From: an uncultured Kiritimatiellota bacterium
Lineage (GTDB): Bacteria > Verrucomicrobiota > Kiritimatiellia > RFP12 > UBA1067
Reading direction: 5' to 3'
Length of the DNA stretch: 5,934 nt
Assembly (NCBI GenBank): GCA_934667295.1
Contig: CAKULR010000110.1
Span: 1 to 5,934 of the forward strand
The notes beneath the pieces were generated by a model, which did no database searches, was not told the origin of the DNA, and was given only the letters and a program-made list of their open reading frames with translations. The position numbers and the translations under genes were made by a program. Positions 1 to 5,514 of this stretch are shown here, piece by piece; the first letter of the stretch is position 1; every line of letters starts with the position of its first letter.

Positions 1-75
1 CCCCCCCCCTCAATGTCAATTGCGAATTCTGAATTTCTGCATTTTCTCTTTTCCGTCCCCATTCCATCCGATTCC

Positions 76-96
76 AATCTTCTCAATCAGAAGATT
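76..96. repeat. 8-bp hairpin overlapping the left arm of the 24-bp inverted repeat
   Basis: The sequence aatcttct (76-83), loop caatc (84-88), and agaagatt (89-96) form a perfect 8-bp stem. Its 3' half uses the first bases of the 24-bp arm at 91-114, so the two structures are mutually exclusive. Confidence 0.7.
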
Positions 97-188
97 TCGT
101 CCGCACCGTAATCTAATGCTTCGGTATCTACTGAACAGAGGAAACATTACGGACGACAAGGACAAGATTACGGTGCGGACGAAATCTT
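91..188. repeat. Perfect 24-bp inverted repeat with 50-bp loop
   Basis: The left arm 91-114 begins aagatttcgtccgc and the right arm 165-188 ends gcggacgaaatctt. All 24 positions are complementary, and the pairing stops at both ends. The loop (115-164) contains attacggacga at 146-156, which is the right-arm sequence 167-182 with five bases missing. No run of T follows on either strand, which argues against a simple terminator. The perfect arms amid otherwise imperfect dyads suggest either recent origin or selection. Possible natures are a MITE-like element, an invertible segment, or a structured RNA end. Confidence 0.85.
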
Positions 189-227
189 ATCTCCGTATTC
201 ACGATCCAGTGCAAGTTCCATTTGAGT

Positions 228-311
228 GCCACGCGCCGAGGGCGGCGCGGGTACAGCGCGTACCGAGCCATCGTGCTGGGCCGTTAGGACGCGCAGAAGC
301 GCGTCCATCCC
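228..311. repeat. ~84-bp dispersed repeat, copy 1
   Basis: This copy aligns with 659-741 at about 85% identity by eye (12 mismatches and one gap). It contains a 5-bp hairpin ggtac-agcgc-gtacc (250-264), a shared core gagccatcgtgc...ccgttagg, and then the REP-like hairpin unit at 287-312. Confidence 0.85.
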
Positions 312-312
312 G
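287..312 (-). repeat. REP-like hairpin unit A
   Basis: Read on the minus strand: lead CGGGAT, stem GGACGCGC, loop TTCT, stem GCGCGTCC. The 8-bp stem is perfect. It is the 3' part of 84-bp repeat copy 1 and shares the 6+8+4+8 layout with units B, C and D. Confidence 0.8.
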
Positions 313-334
313 TTTGGACCATGCGGATCTGTAC

Positions 335-360
335 CGGGAGGGTCACGCTCCTGCGTGACC
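335..360 (+). repeat. REP-like hairpin unit B (inverted relative to A, C and D)
   Basis: Read on the plus strand: lead CGGGAG, stem GGTCACGC, loop TCCT, stem GCGTGACC. The 8-bp stem is perfect. It lies 22 bp from unit A in opposite orientation, with the leads facing each other, an arrangement like the paired REPs of a BIME. Its loop and 3' stem (TCCTGCGTGACC) are identical to those of unit C. Confidence 0.8.
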
Positions 361-417
361 GATTCACTGTACTGTGATGGAATCGTGGTTGAAAGGCCGG
401 AACGGTATCCTTCCAAA

Positions 418-535
418 CCTCCTTTCCGTGTCCGGCGAAGCCGGTTTCCGTGTATTCCGTGGTGGAAACAGGAGGCCAGGAGGCGGATTGACCACGGAAG
501 ACACGGGAACGCCCTTCGGGCGACACGGGAAGAGG
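418..535. repeat. ~45-bp imperfect inverted repeat with a hairpin inside each arm
   Basis: The left arm 418-463 and the right arm 491-535 are inverted copies. The inner 18 bp (446-463 against 491-508) differ at only two positions. Each arm has its own inner hairpin: ccggc-gaa-gccgg (432-444) on the left and cgccc-ttc-gggcg (510-522) on the right. In the same reading orientation both have a GAA loop, but the stem bases differ and still pair. The arms contain accacggaagacacggga-type words that I associate with dispersed intergenic repeats. Confidence 0.75.
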
Positions 536-658
536 CCGGAGAAAAAGGCGTTTCACACATTTCGGCCACACTTCCGCCGCATGTTCTTGGACATGGAGGA
601 TTTCGCTTCGGAACAGTCCACTCCCCGGAGCGGGACGTTGTGGGATGCACGTTCTAAC

Positions 659-741
659 GCCACGCGCCGGGGGGGGGCGGGTACAATGCGTGCCGAGCCA
701 TCGTGCCGAGCCGTTAGGTCACGCAGGAACGCGTCCCTCCC
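659..741. repeat. ~84-bp dispersed repeat, copy 2
   Basis: This is a direct-orientation copy of 228-311. The small hairpin is kept as ggtac-aatgc-gtgcc (680-694), with a T-G wobble replacing a T-A pair. It ends in REP-like unit C (717-742). A run of nine G residues (669-677) accounts for the one-base length difference. Confidence 0.85.
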
Positions 742-742
742 G
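717..742 (-). repeat. REP-like hairpin unit C
   Basis: Read on the minus strand: lead CGGGAG, stem GGACGCGT, loop TCCT, stem GCGTGACC. Seven of eight positions can pair if two G-U wobbles are allowed; the third position is an A-A mismatch. It forms the end of 84-bp repeat copy 2. Confidence 0.7.
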
Positions 743-760
743 GTGCGCCCCAGTCATAGG

Positions 761-786
761 AGCGCGTCACATCAGCGCGTCGTATC
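761..786. repeat. 13-bp tandem duplication
   Basis: The units agcgcgtcacatc and agcgcgtcgtatc are directly adjacent and differ at two positions. They abut REP-like unit D. Confidence 0.7.
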
Positions 787-812
787 GGTCGCAATAAATT
801 GCGACCCTCCCG
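787..812 (-). repeat. REP-like hairpin unit D, first strong hairpin downstream of recJ
   Basis: Read on the minus strand: lead CGGGAG, stem GGTCGCAA, loop TTTA, stem TTGCGACC. The 8-bp stem is perfect. It starts 91 nt past the recJ stop codon and lacks a following T-run, so it is not a standard intrinsic terminator. It could protect or define the recJ mRNA 3' end. Confidence 0.75.
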
Positions 813-815
813 CTA

Positions 816-856
816 CGCCACGGGTACAACATGTGCCGTGTGAGCCGAGCAGAGGA
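816..856. repeat. Partial third copy of the 84-bp repeat
   Basis: The sequence cgggtacaacatgtgccg (821-838) followed by gagccgagcagagga matches the first half of copies 1 and 2 with a short internal deletion. The small hairpin persists as ggtaca-aca-tgtgcc (823-837, one wobble). Here the block lies on the other side of its neighbouring REP-like unit (787-812) from the order in copies 1 and 2. Confidence 0.55.
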
Positions 857-903
857 CAATCCTGGATTTCCGGCTGGATATGTGTATTGGCTGGGGATGC
901 GTA

Positions 904-2730
904 TTACTGGCGGGATGATGCGGGGCGCAGGTCGACGATACGCAGTTCGAGGTGGGGCAGGGCGCTGTCGAAACCGGATGTCGTGAGCGTGAAGAGGACA
1001 TCGTAGGGTTTCGCGGCATGTTTGCGAAGTTCCTCGGCCATTCCGCCGTGTCCCCACCAGACGGCGCGCGGCACGTCGCGGTTCACGAACGCAAGCGACA
1101 AATGCTTTCCCTCCACCCCCATCACCCTGACCTCCCGCAGGGTCACGCCACGCAGACCGAAGATGGGTTCGGGATTCCCCTCGCCAAAGGGCTCCAAGCG
1201 CCGGATGTCGGCATAGAGGCCAAGCGTGAGCTCACCCGGTTCCACCCAGCCATCGAAGTCGCGCGCATCCGCATCCAGCGCACGTTCTTTCCTCTGCTCC
1301 GTACACGCCTCCGTGAACGCGGTCCGAAACGCCTCGAACGCCCCCGGCTTGAGCTTGACGGTGAAGCCGCCGGCGGCGGCGTGGCCGCCGAAGCGGACAA
1401 GATGCTCCGACGCAGCCGCGAGCGCATCGTGGACATTGTAGCCGTCCGGCGCGCGCACGCTCCCCGTCTCGCTCTCCTGCTCGGACCGTTCCTCGTCACG
1501 GACACGGACCACCACGGCTGCTGGTACGTGGTAGTGTTCCAGCAAACGCGACGCGACAATGCCCGCAACCCCGAGATTCCAACCCTGTTTCTCCGTCGCT
1601 TTCGCCGCACACCCCGCGCCCCGGACGACGACAGCCGACAAATCCTCCTCGGACATGCCCTTCTTCTGACAGGCTTCCTGGATCTGCGCGCAGGCTTCCT
1701 GGAACATTGTCTGTTCGAAACCGCGCCGCGCCCCGTTGAATCCATCGATCTGGGAGGCCAGCAGACGCGCCATCTCGCGGTCTTCGTCCGTACAGACGAG
1801 CAGGTTGAAGGCCACGTCGGCCGTTTTCATGCGCCCGGCGGCGTTGATGCGCGGCGCGAGCAGGAATCCGTAGTCGCGCGCCGTGAGCGCCGCCGCGCTG
1901 CGGGCCGCCTTGTTCCGCAGTTCGCGGAGACCACATGGCGCGTAACGGTTGAAGTAGGCGAGGGACTGCGCGACGAGAATGCGGTTCTGCTCCTTCAACG
2001 GCACGAGGTCCGCCACGGTCGCGAGCCCCGCAAGGACGAGGAGGGGACCGCTGAACGGGCCTCCCGTGTACAGACCCTTCTCCTTCGCGTCCTGTGCGAG
2101 AGCCGAGGCGAGGGAGAACGCAACGCCCGCACCGCAGAGGTCCGCGCAACCCGGACACGACCGAACGCGCGGGTTGACGAGCGCGTCGGCCTCCGGCAAC
2201 GTCTCGCCGGGCAGATGGTGGTCGGTCACAACGACCTGGATGCCCTGCTTCTTGAGCACCGCGACCTCATCCGGCGACGAGATGCCGTTGTCCACCGTGA
2301 CGACGAGCGCAACGTCCTTCTGTTCCCGCAGCAGACGCTCCAGGGAGGCGGCGGTCATCCCGTAACCCTCTTTGAAGCGATGGGGGATGAACGCCTCGGC
2401 GTTGCCGCCCAGACGGCGGAGCGCCGTGACGAGAATCGCGGATGCGCACACGCCGTCCGCGTCGTAGTCGCCGAAGACGACGATCTTCCGCTTCGTGCGC
2501 AGAAACGGCAGGATGACCCGCACGGCCTCCGCGATGCCGGGCAGCTCATTGGGGCGCGCCAACCGAGTCAGGGACGGGTCCAGGAACGCTTCCCGTCCCT
2601 CTACCGTCACGCCCCGGGACGCCAGCAGACGCGCCAGGATCGGCGGCAATCCCGCCGACTCGAACGCCTCCGCGCGCGTCTTGTCCGTCTCGTCAAACCT
2701 GCGTTCCCGCCATGTGTCCGTATTCCCCAT
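904..2730 (-). CDS. recJ: Single-stranded-DNA-specific exonuclease RecJ, 608 aa
   Basis: RecJ is the 5'-3' single-strand DNA exonuclease of recombination and mismatch repair. The DHH domain has motif I GDYDADG (Asp88, Asp90, Asp92), motif II TVDNG (Asp147), motif III VVTDHH (170-172) and motif IV ATVADLVPL (Asp241), the metal-binding set. LAPRINAAGRM (291-301) is the conserved linker motif. The DHHA1 part shows GWNLGVAGIVASRL (383-396), RVRDEE (409-414), GSVRAP (423-428) and FGGHAAAGG (447-455). The C-terminal ~120 residues, including GEGNPEPIFGL, form the expected OB-fold. Length is near the E. coli enzyme (577 aa). Variations: Asn385 where a His is common (WHxGVxG), and an acidic extension (about 412-422) before GSVRA, where GSGRS is usual. 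The ATG at 2728-2730 has no Shine-Dalgarno sequence; coupling to fabZ, whose stop is 18 bp upstream, may supply ribosomes. It is the last gene before the repeat field. Confidence 0.97.
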   Translation of the reverse strand: MGNTDTWRERRFDETDKTRAEAFESAGLPPILARLLASRGVTVEGREAFLDPSLTRLARPNELPGIAEAVRVILPFLRTKRKIVVFGDYDADGVCASAILVTALRRLGGNAEAFIPHRFKEGYGMTAASLERLLREQKDVALVVTVDNGISSPDEVAVLKKQGIQVVVTDHHLPGETLPEADALVNPRVRSCPGCADLCGAGVAFSLASALAQDAKEKGLYTGGPFSGPLLVLAGLATVADLVPLKEQNRILVAQSLAYFNRYAPCGLRELRNKAARSAAALTARDYGFLLAPRINAAGRMKTADVAFNLLVCTDEDREMARLLASQIDGFNGARRGFEQTMFQEACAQIQEACQKKGMSEEDLSAVVVRGAGCAAKATEKQGWNLGVAGIVASRLLEHYHVPAAVVVRVRDEERSEQESETGSVRAPDGYNVHDALAAASEHLVRFGGHAAAGGFTVKLKPGAFEAFRTAFTEACTEQRKERALDADARDFDGWVEPGELTLGLYADIRRLEPFGEGNPEPIFGLRGVTLREVRVMGVEGKHLSLAFVNRDVPRAVWWGHGGMAEELRKHAAKPYDVLFTLTTSGFDSALPHLELRIVDLRPASSRQ

Positions 2731-2748
2731 TTTACGAAAACGGACAAC

Positions 2749-3219
2749 CTAGGCGGTCAACTTGTCCTGCGTGCTCAACACGCACTTGGCCTCGGCCTCG
2801 GCGGCGAGTTCGCCCCCGACGTATCCCTTGAGGGTGAAGATGCCGAGCCGGCTCATCACGCGCGTATTCGTCGCGACGGTCACGAGCGTGTCGCCCGGAC
2901 GCACCGGGCGGCGGAAACGCACCTTGTCGACGCTGCCGAGGATGACCGCCGCCTGCCCTTCCGGCAGCACGCCGCGCGCGACGACCGCCGCGCCCGCCAC
3001 CTGGCACATCGCCTCGACGAGCACGACGCCCGGCACGATGGGGAAGAACGGGAAGTGCCCGCGGAAGAAGTCGTTCTTCTCCTTCGTGAACGTGTATTTC
3101 CCGAGCGCGCCCGTCTCGTCGGCGGAGATCAGCTCGTCGACGAAGAGAAACGGGTCGCGGTGCGGCAGCAGCTCGATGCCGGGGAGATGGTACTCCTGCT
3201 TGAACTTCGGAAAGTCCAT
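2749..3219 (-). CDS. fabZ: 3-hydroxyacyl-ACP dehydratase (FabZ), 156 aa
   Basis: FabZ dehydrates (3R)-hydroxyacyl-ACP to trans-2-enoyl-ACP in the elongation cycle. It is a single hot-dog fold domain. The N-terminal LLPHRDPFLFVDEL (17-30) is the standard FabZ opening. The catalytic pair is His55 in FFRGHFPFFPIVPG and Glu69 in VLVEAMCQVAGA, essentially the positions of E. coli His54 and Glu68. The later VDKVRFRRPVRPGD (97-110) is the usual acyl-tunnel strand. The family is normally about 140-160 aa, so this is full length. The His-Pro-Phe-Phe-Pro-Ile version of the HFPGxPVMPG motif is a modest variation. The family is close to FabA, but the absence of FabA-specific length and the PHR start favour FabZ. 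It follows fabF after 9 bp and precedes recJ by 18 bp. Confidence 0.96.
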   Translation of the reverse strand: MDFPKFKQEYHLPGIELLPHRDPFLFVDELISADETGALGKYTFTKEKNDFFRGHFPFFPIVPGVVLVEAMCQVAGAAVVARGVLPEGQAAVILGSVDKVRFRRPVRPGDTLVTVATNTRVMSRLGIFTLKGYVGGELAAEAEAKCVLSTQDKLTA

Positions 3220-3223
3220 GTTG

Positions 3224-3230
3224 CCTCCTC
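3224..3230 (-). promoter_or_regulatory. Shine-Dalgarno site of fabZ, overlapping the fabF stop codon
   Basis: The minus strand reads TGAGGAGGCAACATG. The fabF stop TGA shares two bases with the GAGGAGG ribosome binding site, which lies 4 nt before the fabZ ATG (3217-3219). This arrangement favours translational coupling of fabF and fabZ. Confidence 0.88.
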
Positions 3231-4485
3231 AGTGCTTCCTGAAGACCAGGACGCCGTTGTGGCCGCCGAAGCCGAGCGAGGTGGAGACGGCGACGCGGAT
3301 GTCCTTCGCCACGCCCGCGTTGGGGGTGTAGTCGAGGTCGCACTCGGGGTCGGGGTTCTCGTAGTTGATGGTGGGCGGCACAAAGGAGTCCGCAATCGCG
3401 AGCGCGCAGAACGCGGCTTCGAGGGCACCGGTCGCGCCGAGCAGGTGGCCGGTCATCGACTTCGTGGAGGAAATCTTGATCCTGCGGGCCTGTTCGTCGC
3501 CGAAGACCTCCTTGAACGCCTTCGTCTCCATCACGTCGTTCAGGTGGGTGGAGGTGCCGTGCGCGTTGATGTAGTCCACCGTGGAAAGGTCGTCCACCGC
3601 CGCGTCCTTCAGCGCGAGGCGGATCGCCTTCACCGCGCCCGCGCCGGAGGGATCCGGGGCCGTGATGTGGTAGGCGTCGGACGTCGCGCCGTAGCCGGCG
3701 AGCTCGCAATAGACGCGCGCACCGCGCGCCTTCGCGTGCTCCTCGCTTTCGAGGATGAGGACGGCCGCGCCCTCGCCCATCACGAAGCCGCAGCGGTCGG
3801 CGTTGAACGGACGGGACGCCTTCTCGGGCCGGTCGTTGAACTGCGTGGCGAGGGCCTTCATCTTCATGAACCCGCCCACGGCGAACTCGGCGATCGTCGC
3901 CTCCGTGCCGCCCGCGATCACCACGTCGGCGCGCCCGGCGCGGATCAGGTCGAGCGACACGCCCAGCGCGTCCGTGGAGGAGGCGCACGCGGTGACGACC
4001 ACCTGGGCGGGGCCCTTCGCGCCGAGCGTCATCGAGACGTTGCCGGCGGCCTCGTTCGCGATCAGCTCGGGAATGGCGAGGGGGGAGAGGCGGTCCGGCC
4101 CGCGCTCGAAGAGCGTCTTCCACGCCACGGCGTTCGTCTCCATGCCGCCGATGCCGTTGCCGAGGATCGTCGCCACGCGGTCCATGTCGGGCTTCGCCTC
4201 GTCGGTGTAGCCGGAGTCCTTCCACGCCTCGACGGCGGCGGCGACGGCGTACTTCGAAAAGAGGTCCATGTGGCGCGCGGCCTTGCGGTCCACGTAGCCC
4301 GTCTCGTCCAGATAGGCGTCGAAGTTCTTCACTTCACCCGCGACCTGGCAGGTGCAGCGCGAGGGATCGAACCGCGTGATGCGCGTGATGCCGCACGTGC
4401 CGGCCTTGACGTTGGCCCACGTGGCATCCTTGCCGTTCCCACAGGGCGTGACCATTCCAATTCCAGTGATGACGACTTTCTTCAT
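3229..4485 (-). CDS. fabF: Beta-ketoacyl-ACP synthase II (FabF), 418 aa
   Basis: FabF catalyses the elongating Claisen condensation of acyl-ACP with malonyl-ACP in type II fatty acid synthesis. The sequence begins MKKVVITGIGMVTPCGNG, the canonical KAS I/II N-terminus. The active site is complete: nucleophile Cys167 in VTACASSTDA, His309 in INAHGTST, Lys342 and His347 in SSTKSMTGHLLGA, and the C-terminal gatekeeper loop GFGGHN (Phe406). The length is typical (E. coli FabF 413 aa). KAS II rather than KAS I is favoured by length and by the STKSMTGHLLGA context, but FabB/FabF discrimination from sequence alone is not absolute. Its TGA stop (3229-3231) overlaps the ribosome binding site of fabZ, so translation of the two is probably coupled. 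It sits between fabH and fabZ in a compact fab cluster. Confidence 0.97.
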   Translation of the reverse strand: MKKVVITGIGMVTPCGNGKDATWANVKAGTCGITRITRFDPSRCTCQVAGEVKNFDAYLDETGYVDRKAARHMDLFSKYAVAAAVEAWKDSGYTDEAKPDMDRVATILGNGIGGMETNAVAWKTLFERGPDRLSPLAIPELIANEAAGNVSMTLGAKGPAQVVVTACASSTDALGVSLDLIRAGRADVVIAGGTEATIAEFAVGGFMKMKALATQFNDRPEKASRPFNADRCGFVMGEGAAVLILESEEHAKARGARVYCELAGYGATSDAYHITAPDPSGAGAVKAIRLALKDAAVDDLSTVDYINAHGTSTHLNDVMETKAFKEVFGDEQARRIKISSTKSMTGHLLGATGALEAAFCALAIADSFVPPTINYENPDPECDLDYTPNAGVAKDIRVAVSTSLGFGGHNGVLVFRKH

Positions 4486-4491
4486 GTTCTT

Positions 4492-4497
4492 CTCCTT
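4492..4497 (-). promoter_or_regulatory. Shine-Dalgarno site of fabF
   Basis: The minus strand reads AAGGAG, separated by 6 nt (AAGAAC) from the fabF ATG at 4483-4485. This is a strong, well-spaced ribosome binding site and fixes the start. It lies in the 37-bp fabH-fabF gap, which shows no terminator hairpin. Confidence 0.9.
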
Positions 4498-4522
4498 GTT
4501 AAACTCCTGTTCCGGGCCGCGC

Positions 4523-5506
4523 TCACAGGTACGGCCACTGCATGTACGTGCCCGCGTAGGTGAGGCCCGCGCCGAACCCGCACAGGACGATCTTCATGCC
4601 GTCCGTCAGCTCGCCCTTCCGCACGGCCTCGTCGAGCGCAAGCGGGATCGAGGCGGCGGAGGTGTTGCCCGTGTTCTCCAGGTTGAGGTAGAACTTCTCC
4701 AGCGGCAGCTTCATGCGGCGCGCCACGGCCTCGATGATGCGTCCGTTCGCCTGGTGGGCGAAGACGCGGTCCAGGCGGTCGGGCGTGGTACACAGCTTCT
4801 CGCAGAGCTGGTTCGTGACCTTCGCGAGCGAGCGGACCGCGAACGCGAAGACGTCGTGCCCCTGCAGCTCCAGGTACGGGATCTGCACCATGCCGGGCTC
4901 CGCGCGGCGGCGCGTGCCGCCCTCGCGCGAGATGAAGCGCGCGCCGTTGCCGTCCGACCACAGGACCGAATGCGCGTCCGGCCCCGCCTCGCCGGGCACG
5001 TCGCCCAGCACCACGGCGCCCGCGCCGTCGCCGAAGAGGATGCAGCTCGACCGGTCGCGCCAGTCCACCACGCGCGACAGCGTCTCCGAACCGACCACGA
5101 TGGCCTTGCGCGTCGGGTTCACCTTCACCCAGCAGCGCGCCTGGTCCAGCGCGTAGACGAAACCCGCGCACGCGGCCTGGAGGTCGTACGCCCCCGTGGC
5201 GGGGCACCCGAGCGCGGCCTGCACGAGGCACGCCGTGGAGGGAAAGGTGTTGTAGTCCGGCGACGACGTCGCCACGATGATGAGCCCGATCTCCTCCGGC
5301 GCGACGCCGGCCGCCTCCAAGGCCGCGCGCGCGGCCTTGGTCGCCATCGTGGACGTGCAGTCGTCCTCCTCCGCGACGTGGCGGGCGTGGATGCCCGTGT
5401 GGGAGAAAATCCAGTCATCGGACGTCTCCAACGACTTCGCGAGGTCGTCGTTCGTCACCACCTTGGGCGGCAGGTAGCTGCCCGTTCCGAGAATCTTGAG
5501 TGCCAT
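4523..5506 (-). CDS. fabH: Beta-ketoacyl-ACP synthase III (FabH), 327 aa
   Basis: FabH condenses acetyl-CoA (or a related short acyl-CoA) with malonyl-ACP to start type II fatty acid synthesis in the cytoplasm. The thiolase-fold Cys-His-Asn triad is intact: Cys113 in DLQAACAGFVYAL, His251 in FAHQANGRII and Asn281 in GNTSAASIP. A glycine-rich FGDGAGAVVL motif (158-167) and the C-terminal GFGAGLTYAG complete the family pattern. The length is normal (E. coli 317 aa). Two arginines of the usual TRTGIR stretch are histidines here (SHTGIH, residues 35-40). The first corresponds to E. coli Arg36 at the CoA-binding rim. The ATG at 5504-5506 starts exactly at the conserved N-terminus, but no Shine-Dalgarno sequence precedes it; the octamer array does. 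fabF follows after 37 bp. A perfect 24-bp palindrome lies within codons 57-64 (5317-5340). The acyl-primer specificity cannot be read from the sequence. Confidence 0.97.
   Translation of the reverse strand: MALKILGTGSYLPPKVVTNDDLAKSLETSDDWIFSHTGIHARHVAEEDDCTSTMATKAARAALEAAGVAPEEIGLIIVATSSPDYNTFPSTACLVQAALGCPATGAYDLQAACAGFVYALDQARCWVKVNPTRKAIVVGSETLSRVVDWRDRSSCILFGDGAGAVVLGDVPGEAGPDAHSVLWSDGNGARFISREGGTRRRAEPGMVQIPYLELQGHDVFAFAVRSLAKVTNQLCEKLCTTPDRLDRVFAHQANGRIIEAVARRMKLPLEKFYLNLENTGNTSAASIPLALDEAVRKGELTDGMKIVLCGFGAGLTYAGTYMQWPYL
5317..5340. repeat. Perfect 24-bp palindrome inside fabH
   Basis: The half-site ccaaggccgcgc is followed at once by its exact reverse complement with no spacer. It encodes part of the TKAARAALE helix of FabH, so coding constraint on alanine- and arginine-rich codons may be the whole explanation. 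As RNA or single-stranded DNA it could form a very stable GC-rich hairpin. Confidence 0.85.
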
Positions 5507-5514
5507 GTTGCTGT

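Larger units (their letters stand above)
1..903. other. Repeat-rich non-coding region downstream of recJ
   Basis: No open frame here has recognisable protein motifs, a ribosome binding site or homology that I can name. The open frames that exist run through repeats and switch composition within the frame. The region begins with nine C residues and an AT-rich stretch (about 10-80) with words like aattgcgaattctgaattt. The rest holds the inverted and direct repeats listed separately. Base composition is lower in GC than the genes. No hairpin followed by a T-run was found, so a classical intrinsic terminator of the recJ unit is not evident. Confidence 0.75.

Noticed and set aside
168..657. Open frames of 143-160 codons on both strands across the left repeats
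   Set aside because: They overlap each other on opposite strands and consist of translated repeat sequence; no independent sign of coding.
787..806. Intrinsic terminator of recJ
   Set aside because: The hairpin is perfect, but the minus strand after it reads GATACGACG with no T-run; it fits the REP-like unit better.
374..1006. 210-codon plus-strand open frame in the left region
   Set aside because: It runs through the inverted repeat 418-535, the second 84-bp repeat and into the 3' end of recJ; it has no ribosome site or protein motif.
2732..4225. 497-codon open frame on the minus strand overlapping fabF and fabZ
   Set aside because: It is an alternative frame of fabF and fabZ, dominated by Arg and Gly, with no motif.
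952..4563. 1203-codon open frame on the plus strand opposite recJ, fabZ and fabF
   Set aside because: It is antisense to three genes with complete family motifs. Its translation is rich in Arg, His, Val and Gly with no recognisable domain, as expected from the antisense of GC-rich codons.
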